Assembly (NCBI RefSeq): GCF_030272615.1
Contig: NC_081410.1
Coordinates: 124,710,640 to 124,774,639, forward strand
DNA length: 64,000 nt
DNA from: Cryptomeria japonica
Taxonomy: Eukaryota > Streptophyta > Pinopsida > Cupressales > Cupressaceae
Direction: 5' to 3'
In this document: one piece after another, positions 46,520 through 59,800 of the stretch
How positions within the stretch are numbered: the stretch's first letter is position 1
Layout of the letters: each line of letters begins with the position of its first letter
The notes under the pieces: generated by a model
Told to the model about the DNA's origin: nothing
Seen by the model: only the letters and a program-made list of their open reading frames with translations
Databases searched by the model: none
Position numbers and translations under genes: made by a program

Positions 46520-46560
46520 GGGTTAGTATAGGATCATGGGGGGCCAAAAAGTGGCAATTT
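46520..46560 (+). repeat. Left terminal inverted repeat
   Basis: GGGTTAGTATAGGATCATGG, then GGGGCCAAAAAGTGGCAATTT. Paired with 61526-61575. Confidence 0.8.
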
Positions 46561-46665
46561 GAAAAAAATAGCCTTCTTCACTCGCCTAAAAATGCGAAAA
46601 TCTATGTTGACTTTTTGCTTGGCCTGGGTGTCAGTACACCTTGGCATGGTAATTACCTATGCAAA

Positions 46666-47110
46666 TCGGATATCCAATTTTTATTTGTAATTTTAAATTA
46701 AAAAATATATTATATATTACATATTATATAATATATAATATTTTATTATATTATATAATATATATAATGTAATAATATATTATATAATTATATAATATAA
46801 TAATATATTATATTATAATATAATATAATACGTATTATATAATATATTCTTATATTATATTATATATTATATTATATAATATATAATTATATTTTATAAT
46901 ATAATACAATACATATTATATAATATAATAATATATTATATAATATATTATTATATTATATATGTTATTTTAAAATAATTAAGTATAAAAAATCAGATAT
47001 CCGATTTTTTGAGACAAATATATTTTGACAGTGACAGCGCGTGAGTCATTTTTAACTCATGGGCTGCGCGATTTTATAAAAATCCGATATCCGGTGCACC
47101 CGATATCCAG
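46666..47110. promoter_or_regulatory. Left cluster of GATATC palindromes
   Basis: TCGGATATCCAA (46666), TCAGATATCCGA (46993), TCCGATATCCGG (47083) and CCCGATATCCAG (47099). Similar motifs lie near the right end (60659-60704) and before the transposase start (56617). Candidate transposase-binding or regulatory sites. Confidence 0.45.
46688..46975. repeat. AT-only low-complexity tract
   Basis: Nearly pure A/T (TATTATATAATATA-type) with many short palindromes, between the left TIR and the first gene. Confidence 0.85.
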
Positions 47111-47329
47111 TGTTCTTGCAAAAAATTGCTAAAAAATAGATTGAAAGGTAAGAATTTTATTGTTTTCAATCATTTTCATTCATTTTTTTAATTTTTTATT
47201 AATGTTTATTTGATTTTTCATTGAAAATATGGGTTTTTTCATGAAAAATAGGTTTTTTCAAATCAAATACCTAATTGTTTAAATTTGATAACTAAATTTA
47301 ATTGTTTACATTCAATTAGGTTAAAAATA

Positions 47330-49230
47330 GGGGATAACAATGAAAACATTGATCAACCACAACTGCAACAACCAAACCCTCCTTTGCCAAACCCCCCCTC
47401 AATCCGGGATTTGATTGCACAAAAGTTGAATGAATTGAGGGGGATTGCAGAAGTATATCATAGGATCCCTCGTCTAAACCCAATGTTTGATCCTCTCACA
47501 TCGATCATGATTGAGGAGTACAATGCCGCCCTTTTGTGGGGAGATTCTACGAGGGAAAAATATGCAAATGGCTTGTCGTGTAAGGATATCAAGGATCTGG
47601 AGATATCCAAAGCTACTATCGCCTCATTGTTTCAATCCTCGCACTGGTCAACCCATAGATCTCAAAAAAACAAAACTTTCTATTAAATGGTGCACAAATG
47701 ATGGTATTGTGAAAAAAATTTGGGATCGTTGGTGGATGGTTTTCAACAAACCACCCAACAACAATCTTGATGTCCTCTTCTATTTCATAAAAAAATTGTA
47801 TGCTGAGTTTGTTTTACACAAAAATGTTAACTAATTTAACATCCAACCTTTCCAGGGTGTAGGTTTAGGTATGCCCCAAAATAGACTTGGGGCAATCAGA
47901 GTAGTCCAGGGCCCATATGTCCCCCCTCCTCCTGTTGATCCCCCACTTGCAGTACAACATCCTTATATCATTTGTGAGGTGGCTTCACAGACCATATCGG
48001 CTATTCACTCATTGTGTAGCCTTTTGGTTTCTTAGGTTGGGTTAGTAGCTCAGCCTACTCTTGATGGTAGCAATGCATCTAGTGGTGTTGACACATCATC
48101 CTTGGCTCCACACATATGCATGCCCCATAGTTGTGTCATGTGTGGGCAGGTATGCTTGGGTCCAATTGGACAACCCGTTGATCCTCCTACGGACAATGCA
48201 AATTATGAGGTGCATGAGATGCATGATGCACCAGATATTATTACATAGACTGGAGGATACCCTGGAGAGTCCTCACATGCTAGAGGCGAGGAGGCACCAT
48301 CATCATACATTGATGATGTAGTGGTAAGATTTGTATTTTCATAGTTCATGTTATATTTTAAATGAATATTTATAATCTAGATAATATTAAGTACTAATTT
48401 GTATTTACATGGTCTATTTAACAGTTGATGACCGAGGAGGAGTTGAGATAGATTCAAGAGGGCACCTTGTCGGCCATTTCATTTGGCCTTAATAGCTTGA
48501 TGGTACATATATTATTGCACCTAGTCGTTTGTATTTTATTATACATACATGCTCATCATTTATATTGGTATTAATTAGATTATGTAGTAACTTGCATGTA
48601 TATCTTATTTTACTCTTGTAGGGAACAAGCAACACGAGTGTGGGGCAATGTGATTTAGGATCTAGTAGTGTAGTTGGAGACAAGGGAAAGGTAATTGAAT
48701 GCAAATATGATTGAATGAATAGTTTAAATAACTTATAGTGATTATATACATCTAGACATAGATTGATAGTTTCATATACTTGTTGTGTATATATACAGAG
48801 AATTCTTGGCTTCACATCCTTGATGACTACACCCAGTATACCTGAAGAAGAAGAAGAGATGCCTCGAGTAGATGTGTGTTTATTTTATTTTGTGATTAGT
48901 AGATATAATTTGTTATTATCAGTGACAATTATATGCTGACTTGTATCAATGTCATGTTTCTCAACATATGTAGGTTGTGTATGAAAATATTCAAAGCATA
49001 CCTCCTCTACCGAAGACATACATCAAGAGTCCTACAAAGGCAAAGAGAAAATGTGGAGATGAGGTAAACATTAATAGTTCAATTATAGTTCATTTTTATG
49101 TTAACTTTTTGAATGTGAATTATATAATATAACTAATATTAATTGTGGTTTGTTTTTCTTGTGTAGGATCCTTCAGAGCCGAGTAGTGCGGTGAAGAGGA
49201 TCGATTTTGATGATCCATCAACAACTTAGG
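47330..49230 (+). pseudogene. Second, multi-exon gene of the transposon (decayed, unknown)
   Basis: Coding-like from about 47330: QPNPPLPNPPSIRDLIAQK, DPLTSIMIEEYNAALLWGD, a frameshift near 47640, LSIKWCTNDGIVKKIWDRWW, GPYVPPPPVDPPLAVQH, then GEEAPSSYIDDVV at 48323. Five introns with GT/AG ends follow (about 48324-48424, 48503-48621, 48691-48799, 48869-48973 and 49064-49167), joining short exons that stay in one phase: GTSNTSVGQCDLGSSSVVGD, RILGFTSLMTTPSIPEEEEE, VVYENIQSIPPLPKTYIKSP and DPSEPSSAVKRIDFDDPSTT with a stop near 49230. In-frame stops (CAG- or CAA-type positions) indicate decay. The N-terminus may be a DNA-binding or accessory part; function unknown. No ATG is certain at the 5' end. 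Confidence 0.55.
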
Positions 49231-49479
49231 ATGTTATAGATAGTTTTGGGATGCTTACATGTCTATTTGGCTTGTATATTTTGTATATGGACATACATTC
49301 ACGTATTTAGACATACATTTTGTTTCAGTTGGCATTTATGCCATATTTGTGTATGGACATACATTTGTAATCATTTGACATTTTTATATATATAGAAGTT
49401 GATATTCGATCATATAAATTGTTGCTCATCTATGCGTGGTGTTATCATGGAAATCTTTAATCTTCATTCCAATAATTAA
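49231..49479 (+). other. Likely 3' untranslated region of the spliced gene
   Basis: AT-rich, with a repeated ATGGACATACATT motif (about 49285-49365). No ORF. Confidence 0.45.
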
Positions 49480-49690
49480 CAATGGTTAATAATGGTTATT
49501 TAATGAACAATACAATTCATTTCATTTCATCGTAAGTGTTGTTTGTATAATGAACAATATAATTCATTTAATTAACAATATAATACAATTCATTTAATGG
49601 ACAATACAATTCATGAACAATACAATTCATTTAATCAACAATACAATACAATTCATTTAATGAACAATACTTGATACAATTCATTATTAC
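49480..49690. repeat. Minisatellite AACAATACAATTCATTTAAT
   Basis: Imperfect tandem units of about 20 bp (AACAATACAATTCATTTAATG and variants), six or more copies. Confidence 0.75.
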
Positions 49691-52285
49691 CCTATGCATG
49701 GTCGTATTTTTCCCCCCACCTTGGTCGAACACTCAGGGTTTTATTAGGGCAACAATTTTTCGGTTGGCGAAAAAATCGTCAGTCTCACTCAATCGAATGT
49801 TGTCGCATGGCCAATTTCTCATTTAGCTCATTGCGATGATGAACCATCAGCTCCGACATGTCTAGTTAGGCATTATTACCCTATGCATGCTCCCATTTTC
49901 CCCCCCCACTCGATCGAACGCTCGGGGTCATACCCTACCGGTGTCGTCCCTTGAGCGCCTTAAGTGCTAAAAATTGTCAAACTTTGACGGGTCCTAACTC
50001 AGAATCCTATGCACTTGCAAATGATCCATTTGAACCTATGGGGCCATGAGAGGGGTCCCTACAAAAGCCTATCTCAGGTTTTAAAGTTTCCCTAAGGTTA
50101 TTAGGACAGAGATTTTTCGGTTGGCAAAAAAATCGTCAGTCTCACTCAATAAATGTTGTCGCATGGCCAATTTCTCGTTTTGCTCATCGCGATGATGAAC
50201 CGTCAGCTCTGACATGTCCATTTATGCATTATGCTCCTATTCCCCCCCCCCCCCCCCCCCAACTCGATCGAACACTCGGGGTGATACCCTACCTGCATCG
50301 TCCCTTGAGCCCCCTAAGTGATAAAAATTGTCAAACTTTGACAGGCCCTAACTTAGAATCGGTGGCACCTGAGAATGATCTGTTTGATCCTATGGGGCCA
50401 TAAGAGGGATCCCTACAAAAACCTATCTCATTTTTTCAATTTGCCCTATGGATTTTTTTAGGGTAGTAATTTTTTAGTTGGCAAAAAAATCGTCAGTCTC
50501 ACTCAATCGAATATTGTCATGTGGACAATTTCTCGTTCTTCTCATCACGATGATGAACCGTCAGCTCTAACATGTCCAGTTAGGCATTATTACCCTATGC
50601 ATGCTCCTATTTTTTCCCCCCACTCAATCGAACGCTCGGGGTCATACCCTATCGGCGTCGTCCCTTGAGCGCCCTAAGTGCTAAAAATTATCAAACTTTG
50701 ATGGGCCCTAACTTGAAATTTGTGGCACCTACAAATGATCTGTTTGAACCTATGGGGCCATGAGAGGGATCCATACAAAAGCCTATCTTAGTTTTTTAAG
50801 TTGCCCTATGGTTTTATTAGGACAATAATTTTTCGGTTGGAAAAAATCGTCAGTCTCACTCAATCAAATGTTGTCGCATGGCCAATTTCTCATTCTTCTC
50901 ATTGTGATGATGAACTATTAGCTTTGACATGTATAGTTAGGAATTATTACCCTATGCATGCTCCTATTTTTCCCCCCCACTCGATCGAACGCTCGGGGTC
51001 ATACCCTACCGACGTCATCCCTAAGTGCTAAAAAATGGCAAACTTTGACAGGCCCTAACTTAGAATCCATGGCACCTGCAAACAATCTATTTGAACCTAT
51101 GAGGACACGAGAGGGATCCCTACAAAATCCTATCTCATTTTTTCAAGTTGCCCTACGGTTTTTTTAGGGCAGCAATTTTTCGATTGCCAAAAAAATCGTT
51201 AGTCTCACTCAATCGAATGTTGTCGCGTGGCCAATTTCTCGTTCTGCTCATCGCGATGATGAACCGTCAGCTCTGACATGTCTAGTTAGGCATTATTACC
51301 ATATGCATGCTCCTATTTTTCCCCCCCCACTCGATCGAACGCTCGAGGTCGTAACCTACCGGCGTCGTCCCTTGAGCACCCTAAGTGCTAAAAATTGTCA
51401 AACTTTGACGGGCCCTAACTCAGAATCTGTGGCACCCATGAATGATCTGTTTGAACCAATGGGGCCACAAGAGGGGTCCCTACAAAATCCTATCTTGGTT
51501 TTTCAATTTTCCCTACATTTTTATTAGGGCAGCAATTTTTTGGTTGGCAAAAAATCGTCAGTCTCACTCAATCGAATGTTGTCGCGTGGCCAATTTCTTG
51601 TTCTACTCATTGCAATGATGAACTGTTAGCTCTAAAATGTCCAATTAGGAATTACTACCCTATGCATACTCCTATTTTTCCCCCTCACTCGATCGAACGC
51701 TCAGGGTCATACCCTACCAATGTCATCCCTTGAGCACCCTAAGTGCTAAAAATTGTCAAACTTTGACGGGCCCTAACTTGGAATCCGTGGCACCTATGAA
51801 TTATCCATTTGAACCTATAGGGCCATGAGAGGGGTCCCTACAAAAGCCTATCTCAGTTTTTCAATTTTCCCTACGGTTTTATTAGGGCAGCAATTTTTTG
51901 GTTGGCGAAAAAACTATTAGTCTCACTCAATCGAATGTTGTCGCGATGATGAACCGTCAGCTCTGACATGTCTAGTTAGGCATTATTACCCTACGCATGC
52001 TCCTATTTTCCCCCCCCACTTGATTGAACACTTGGGGTCATACCCTACCGGCGTCGTCCCTTGAGTGCCCTAACTGCTAAAAATTGTCAAACTTTGACGA
52101 GGCCTAACTCAAAATCCGTGGCACCTACAAATGATCCGTTTGAACCTATGGGGCCACGAGAGGGATCCCTACAAAATCCTATCTCTATTTTTCAAGTGGC
52201 CCTATGGTTTTTTTAGGGCAGAAATTTTTCAGGTCGCAAAAAAATCATCAGTCATACCCTACCGGCATCGTCCCTTAAGCGTCCT
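49691..52285. repeat. 355-bp tandem repeat, about seven units
   Basis: Units recur with spacing about 330-361 bp. Each has CCCTATGCATGCTCC, a C-run, ACTCGATCGAACGCTCGGGG, TCGTCCCTTGAGC, CAAACTTTGACGGGCCC, ATGAGAGGGATCCCTACAAA, TTTTTCGGTTGGCAAAAAA and GTCAGTCTCACTCAATCGAA. Starts lie at about 49694, 49881, 50227, 50594, 50953, 51300, 51660 and 51991. The first unit is internally deleted and the last is cut at about 52260. C-runs reach about 18 bases near 50243. ORFs in it are repeat artefacts. Confidence 0.88.
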
Positions 52286-53554
52286 ATGTGCTAAAATTAT
52301 ATATAAACAAGCATTAAACTATAGACAAATAATGATCATCAATATTTCCATTTATTGTATACATAGAATTACCATTACACTTGCATGTGACATCCATGAA
52401 GGGATATGCAAACATGATTTTTTTTTCATTATCAATACAACTACACCAATGTACTCATGTACAGATACATGGACATTATCATCAATATAACTAAACCAAT
52501 TTTCTCATGGACATTGTATATCATCATAACAATGTTACATCAATTCACATCCATATACAAGTACAACATCCCACTTCATCTACATTAGACATCTTCATGT
52601 CCTAAGAGAAAAGCTTACGTACAACAATGCCTGCATATAAATGAAGACCAAAATAAGTAACCTTTTTATGCAGAATGAATGTGCTACAAGAAACAAATTA
52701 TAACACTTAATACAAATTATTTTGGAAAATTATAAATAGATCATTTGAAACATTTTTAAGATGCACCAGATTGTATAATTACAAAACTTACCAGTTTCTC
52801 TGCAAAGTATACAAGCATAACTTTGAAGAAAGACGCATGTTGATTAAAGCCCTTCTCACTGCATTTCTCTGCATGGTTGAAGATGGTGGTAGATATGGTC
52901 ATTTCTAAATAGAAATACATTCACTTGACTTAATGTTTATGCACAAATTTTTATCTCATTAATGCACAAAGGAATATGTACCATCACCAAGAGAGGGTCT
53001 TGTCAATGGCAAATGATCTAGCATGAACCTGTATTTTTAAGAATTGTTAGTCTACACATAAAATTTATGGATGAACATAAAGGCTTTATGATAATCACTT
53101 CAACTGAAATGCATGATAATAAATGAAAAGGTGGGATTATATACCAAAAAAATACGTCCCTTCAAATTATATCAACAAAACCCACTATGTTGATGCAAAA
53201 ATCATAATGTGATATTGTTGTATATCATCAAAAAAGACCTGCATGAGCATAAAGGTTTTGCGATAATTATATCATCAAAAATTGTCAACTAGTGTTCTCT
53301 AATAAAAAAAATTGTAAAGCTCATCAAATGCATGATAATAAGTCATGTTGCAAAAATACGTCCCTTCTGATTATATCGAGTGTACCCACTATGTGCATGC
53401 AAAAACCATGTTGCCAAAAAAAAACGTTCATCAATAGACCTGCATTTTCAACACATCCTTAATATACACGTAAAAAACTTGAACATTAAGGTTTAATGAT
53501 CATTGTTTGAAATGAAATGCATGATAAAAAAAATAAGGCACCATTAAAGACCTA
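52286..53554 (-). other. AT-rich stretch with possible small minus-strand exons
   Basis: Mostly non-coding. On minus, two segments look like exons with AG/GT borders: 52982-53028 (FMLDHLPLTRPSLGD) and 52792-52904 (MTISTTIFNHAEKCSEKGFN, then QHASFFKVMLVYFAEKL, then GTAAGT). They could be 3' exons of the transposase gene. Also an imperfect repeat of AATACGTCCCTTC at about 53150 and 53357. Confidence 0.35.
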
Positions 53555-56430
53555 CTACTCAAGTGTGCCTGAAGGGTCATCTCTTTGCTTAAGAGTATCT
53601 AGTATTGCTTCATGATCAGCAGTAGTCATTGTCCATAGCTCTTTGGTCTTTGGTTTTTCTTGATGCTTCAACAACTTGACATTTGTAGCTATAATAAGGT
53701 GTGAATACATTATAATGGTTTTGTGTCTCTCATAGTCTTCAAATGCAGGTATGCCATTCTTTCTAATCATGTATGTTCGCAACCAAGTTCCCATAACAAC
53801 AACTGAACCTGTAGGATATGTGAACCCGTCATCATCTGTCACTAGTTGTGTTAGCTTTTGTTTTCCCTGTACACATCGTGCCAACCAATATTTGATCTCT
53901 CTTCATTCCCTTGCAGTGCGACAACTGCAAAAACATGTCCTAGTTGTACAAGATATGATAGACGGTCATACTCAAGTGAACTTTCCATGTCATTGTTTGA
54001 CAAGGATATTGTTTGAGATAAAGGAGTTAGATAGTGGGGAACCCACGTATCAGTCCACTCACTTGACTTGCACTGATCCCAATCACACCGAACACAACTC
54101 TGACAAAAACAAGCCAACGCTCGTGTCCAAATGGTCCATGTACTTGCATCTGAGCTGAGAAATGAATGCATCTTTGAAGAATCTTTAATTGTTTAATAAT
54201 CCAATCTATCTCCTATTGTTCCCTCCTCAACCAACCAAAAGAATCTGGTCACTGTTGAATCAAGAGTACCTCCATGTGACAATGTTTAACTACACCAATC
54301 AACAATAGAACATGCATCAAAGAAATTTGCACCTGAAATCCTCAATTTCTCCTTAACTAGAGCTCTCTTCAAACATGCACCTACTCCATCATGCTCTCCC
54401 TTCCCATGCCCTACCTCAAAAAAACACCAAATATGAGGTATACGCCTCTCTACATGCATTCTACTCAACCAATAAAACATACGGGCATTCTTGAATTGAC
54501 CTATATAGTTATCTGACCATATTATATGTCAGTCAATTGCAATATCTTTCTCATGCAAGAACTCGAAAAAATTCTCAAAAGAATGTTGCACATACTCGGA
54601 GGAGTGTGCACTATCATCACTCATATAAAAATGATACTCCTTGATTATCTTCCTATCCTCTTCTGTACTATCAAGAGCATGTCTATATGTAATGTGAACA
54701 AAAATAGCAATCTGGACTGAATTGTAGTACTGAGACTGTACCTCATTCTGTGGTTGCAATGTATAGTTCTCTGCAAAATCAATCACCGATACAATAGTGC
54801 CAATCGGGAAAGAGTTCTTACACACCCTAAACTATTGATCCAACCACTGAGACCTATGGGTGTGCCTTGCATAATTGTAGAAAAGATTTTCCTTAAAATC
54901 CAAAATAAAATCAGCAATACTCACTTCTCTTGAGACTAATTCGCATCTAAAAAGTTCACCTCCACTCTTCAAAATATATTTCACTGTCTCATATCTTTTT
55001 TTCTCAACATAATTCTTTCCAAACTCGTGTTTGCTGCCCTCATGAAAATGTGAAACAAACTTTGACAACCCACCACATTCTAAGCACTTCTCATTCAAAC
55101 AATCATTTCTATAGAAATAGTAGCCATCATCTCTAGGGCATAAAAATAGATCTTGCAAGTCTCTTGATGATCTCGGAAATAGCATTGCACCACACTCCTG
55201 CAACATCTCATTAGTATGCATCATAGAATGAATATGACATAAAAGTTCATGGTACATTGAAAAATCCACATGGTACTTGCAACAACAAGTATTGCAAATC
55301 TTAAGAGGAACACAATAAAATGGTTTCAAATATTCAAACACCCTTTGTGATATTTGCAAAGTTGGATGTAATTCACAAAAAATTTTGTAGAACATTGTTT
55401 GGCTTGATTCCAAGAAATGTTTGGGATGTGGTGTGTGGTCATGGTTGCCAATTCTTAATTTCAAAATGTCCTTTACATTGGGTGACACTCTAGAATTAGA
55501 GTGCCAAAATTGTTGAATCTCCTCCTTCACATTGTCAGTCAACTTTCTATCAACACGTGGAAGCCTCCCACCAAAAGCCCATGTATCTTGTTGAAGTGGA
55601 TCATCAAGTCTTTGTCTTCATGCAAGTGCTCTATCCAAAGTTTTATGGTTTATGTTAAAATAAACACAAGTTTGTCTCATTTGACGAGCCTTCCTCAATT
55701 GATGGCTTACTAAGGAGGTTGTAATCACTCTTTGAGCAGCTCTCTTATCTCTTTCTTTGGTATTCTTTCAAATAGAATTAAGAGCATCAAATAGATTTCT
55801 TGCAATAATAGAATTTCTCTCCATCTTCTTGTTCATACGAATCTTCAATTTGTTTAGCAATGGTCTCATCTTTATCATCTTTAGCGATTGAACAAAGAGT
55901 TGGCATTGCTCGGTCAATGTCTTATTGCTAAAACTTTGGTTGAAAAGTTGTGTAGCCCACAACCGAACGGTTCTTGTTGACCTCTTGCCTTCAAGATTCG
56001 TAATAATGTTCTGATCGATTTTAAATAACCATTTTGGGGTTCTTGAAGGTCTCGGATTTGGAATTTGTCTTTCATCCATGAGAGGGTCTTCATTTCTAAA
56101 GTAATTAGGTGTTACATATGGTTCGCTTGGTTGAACAATTCCACCTTCAATGTCAAATTTTTCCACATTTTCACCTCCTATGTCAAAATTTTCCACATGC
56201 TGAGCATTTTCATTATCACTTTCAACATTTTTAACATTTTCAAAATTTTCAAAATCTACATTTTCATTTTCAAATTCAATTTCCTCTTCACTTGAAGTAA
56301 CATTAGCAATATTTAACATACCTTGTCTTCTCCTCCTATGACATTCTCTATCTCTTTCTCTATACACTTCAATTTGGTCATTTGAAAGTTTTCTTTTGCG
56401 TTTAGACTTCTGACGACTACTACTCCCCAT
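53555..56430 (-). pseudogene. DDE-type transposase of the 15-kb transposon (decayed)
   Basis: About 950 codons from an ATG at 56430 (MGSSSRQKSKRKRKLSN), one frame with at least five in-frame stops (55768, about 55621, 54829, 54529, 54286) and one frameshift near 53885. N-terminus: basic, nuclear-signal-like, then acidic and repetitive (FENVKNVESDNEN). Middle: a cysteine cluster (ICNTCCCKYHVDFSMYHELL at about 55250-55300; CLNEKCLECGG at about 55085). Catalytic-looking residues are an Asp in VIDFAENYTLQPQNEVQSQY (54778), an Asp in IIWSDNYIGQFKNARMF (54511) and a Glu in GHGKGEHDGVGACLKR (54394), giving D-88-D-38-E. C-terminus: DGFTYPTGSVVVMGTWLRTY. This layout recalls DDE transposases of large TIR elements, with Sola my best guess. 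It would cut and paste the element at its TIRs. Confidence 0.75.
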
Positions 56431-56616
56431 TTCCCTCCACACAGATGCTCCTACACGATTGACAATGTAAGTTTTGACTTTAAGAATCTCCCAAAAGCAC
56501 AAATTTGTCTCAACCTGTCTGAAAACCCATGATCGTCGACAGAAAATAGAATATGCAGACTGTGGGCCATTGGAATCCACAAAATGGCCCACAAGGCTCT
56601 TTTTTATGTACCAAAA

Positions 56617-56628
56617 TTGGATATCCGA
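56617..56628. promoter_or_regulatory. GATATC palindrome upstream of the transposase
   Basis: TTGGATATCCGA about 190 bp before the transposase start codon (minus). Same motif as the clusters near both transposon ends, so it may link transposase expression to end binding. Confidence 0.4.
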
Positions 56629-56740
56629 TTATAATGTATAAATTTGTGGTCCCCAAAAAATTTCTCGTTGCCGCCTTTTTTTTACTGAACTGCCACATTA
56701 ATGGCAATGGCAAAAATCAGATTTTATTAGTCATATTTTA

Positions 56741-56862
56741 GAGAGAGAGAGAGAGAAGGAGAGGGAGAGAGAGAGAGAGGAGGAGAGGGTGAGAGAGAGA
56801 GAGAGGAGGAGAGGGAGAGATATATTAGGGGAGAGGGAGAGGGAGAGAGAGAGAGAGACCCT
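56741..56862. repeat. (GA)n-rich tract
   Basis: GAGAGAGA runs broken by AGGAGAGGG. It borders the dyad satellite on the left and is the reverse complement of the (CT)n tract on its right. Confidence 0.9.
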
Positions 56863-59800
56863 ATTGGGACTCTTTGGGTGTATTGTGTCACTAGGACACA
56901 ATATGACCCATAACGACCAAATATGGTGTCTTAAGGGGTCCTATGGTGTCCTAAGGGGTCATAAGGGTTCATGGAAAACCATATGACCCCTAAGGACACC
57001 ATATGACCCCTTAAGACACCATATTTGGTCGTTATGGGTCATATTGTGTCCCAGTGGGTCATATTGTCTCATATGACCCCTTTAAGACATCATATGACCC
57101 CTTAGGACACCATATGACCCCTAATGACACCATATTGGGTCGCTTTTGGTCATATTGTGTCCTAAGGGGTCATATTGTGTCTTATGACCCCTTAGGACAA
57201 CATATGACCCATAACGACACAATTTGGTGTCTTAAGGGGTCATATGGTGTCCTAGGATACCATATGATGCCTATGGACACCATATGACCCCTAACAACAC
57301 CATATGGTGTCATAAGGGGTCTTATCTTGTCCTTAGGGGTCATATGGTGTCCTGTGAACCCTTATGACCCCTTAGGACACCATACGACCCGTTATGAAAT
57401 CATATTGGGTCTCTTTGGGTCCTATGGTGTCCTAAGGGGTCATATTATGTCCTACGAACCCTTAAGACACCATATGACCCCTAACAAATCCATATGGTAT
57501 CATAAGGGGTCCTATGGTGTCCATAGGGATCATATGGGGTCCTACAACCCCTTCAAACACCATATGACCCCTTAAGACACCATATTTGGTTGTTATGGGT
57601 TATATTGTGTCCTAGTGGGTCATATTGTGTCATATGACCCCTTTAAGACATCATATGACCCCTTAGGACACCATATGACCCCTAATGACACCCTATTGGG
57701 TCTCTTTGGGTTATATTGTGTCCTACGACTCCTTAGGACACCATATGACCCATAACGACACAATTTGGTGTCTTAAGGGGTCATATGGTGTCCTACGACA
57801 CCATATGACTCCTATGGACACTATATGACCCCTAATGACACCATATGGTGTCATAAGGGGTCTTATGTTTTTCTTAGGGGTCATATGATGTCTCATGAAC
57901 CCTTATGGTCCCTTAGGACACCATATGGTGATTAGGGTGGTTAGACATACATCTACTTCTTATTTTTTTCCTAAAAGTTTAGTACCACTGCATTGAAATT
58001 TGAAATTTTCATCAAATAGGATTTTTTTTTTCGAAAAAATAACTAGTAGCTTAGAAACTAAATTCAATTTTCTATATATTCTCTTCTTACATATTTTAAA
58101 AATAATGTTCACAACTTATTCAAATTTTCATGTCAAGTTGCATAACTCTGATTTTCTGAAATTTCATTGCCACTTAAGGGCCTATTTTGGCACACCATGA
58201 TCCTGCACATACCCTAACCAGATTGGGGTTGCATCCAATATTTTCTATAATGGAAATTTTTGGTTCCCAAATAGCTGTAACTTTGCTATCACCCATGCAA
58301 AGTTCTCAAATCCTTAGAGTAAAATAAAAAAATAATAAAACAATGAATGAATTTGTCACTGTCGCTAATCTCTTTCAATTCTCCTTCCCCAATTTTCCAG
58401 ACCACCTGAGATCCTTAGTCAACACCATGATTTCTCACTCCAACTGGGCATGATCCAAAAATTATTGCCCAAATCCTTGTAGGTATTGTCGTTTAACATA
58501 GTCGACTCCAGTTATGGTCCTATGGTGTCCTAAGGGGTCATATTATGTCCTATGACCCCTTAGGACATCATATGACCCCTAACGACACCATATGGTGTCA
58601 TAAGGAGTCCTATGGTGCCCATAGGGGTCATATGGTGTCCTACAACCCCTTAGAACACCATATGACCTCTTAAGACACCATATTTGGTTGTTATGGGTCA
58701 TGTTATGTCATATGACCCCTTTAAGACATCATATGATACCTTAGGACACCATATGACCCCTAATGACACCATATTGGGTCGCTTTAGGTCATATTGTGTC
58801 CTAAGGGGTCATATTGTGTCCTACGACCCCTTAGGACACCACATGACCCATAACGACACAATTTGGTGTATTAAGGGGTCATATGGTGTTCTACAATACC
58901 ATATGACCCCTAACGACACCATATGGTGTCATAAGGGGTCTTAAGTTGTCCTTAGGGATCATATGGTGTCCCATGAACCCTTATGACCCCTTAGGATACC
59001 ATACGACCCCTTATGACACCATATTGGGTTTCTTTGGGTCCTATGGTGTCCTAAGAGGTCATATTATGTCTTACAACCCCTTAGGAGACCATATGACCCC
59101 TAACGACACCATATGGTGTCATAAGGGGTTCTATGGTGTCCATAGGGGTCATATGGTGTCCTACGACCCCTTAGGACACCATATGACCCCTTAAGACAAC
59201 ATATTTGGTTGTTATGGGTCATATTGTGTCCTAGTGGGTCATATTGTGTCATATGACCCCCTTTAAGACATCATATGACCCCTTAGGACACCATATGACC
59301 CCTAATGACACCATATTGGGTCGTTTTGGGTCATATTGTGTCCTAAGGGGTCATATTGTGTACTACGACCCCTTAGGACACCATATGACCCATAACGACA
59401 CAATTTGGTGTCTTAAGGGGTCATATGGTGTCCCATGACACAATATGACCCCTTTAAGACATCATATGACCCCTTAGGACACCATATGACCCCTTTAAGA
59501 CATCATATGACCCCTTAGGACACCATATGACCCCTAATGACACCATATTGGGTCACTTTGGGTCATATTGTGTCCTAAGGGGTCATATTGTGTACTACGA
59601 CCCCTTAAGACACCATATGACCCATAACGACATAATTTGGTGTCTTAATGGGTCATATGGTGTCCCATAACACTATATGACCCCTATGGACACCATATGG
59701 CCCCTAACGACACCATATGGTGTCATAAGGGGTCTTATGTTGTCCTTAGGGGTCATATGGTGTCCCATAAACCCTTATCACCCCTGAGGACACCATACGA

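Noticed and set aside
49480..52285. CRISPR-like array
   Set aside because: Direct repeats are large or contiguous with no unique spacers, in a plant-type sequence without cas genes.
50801..52490. ORFs within the 355-bp repeat
   Set aside because: Each repeats with the satellite unit and has no motif.
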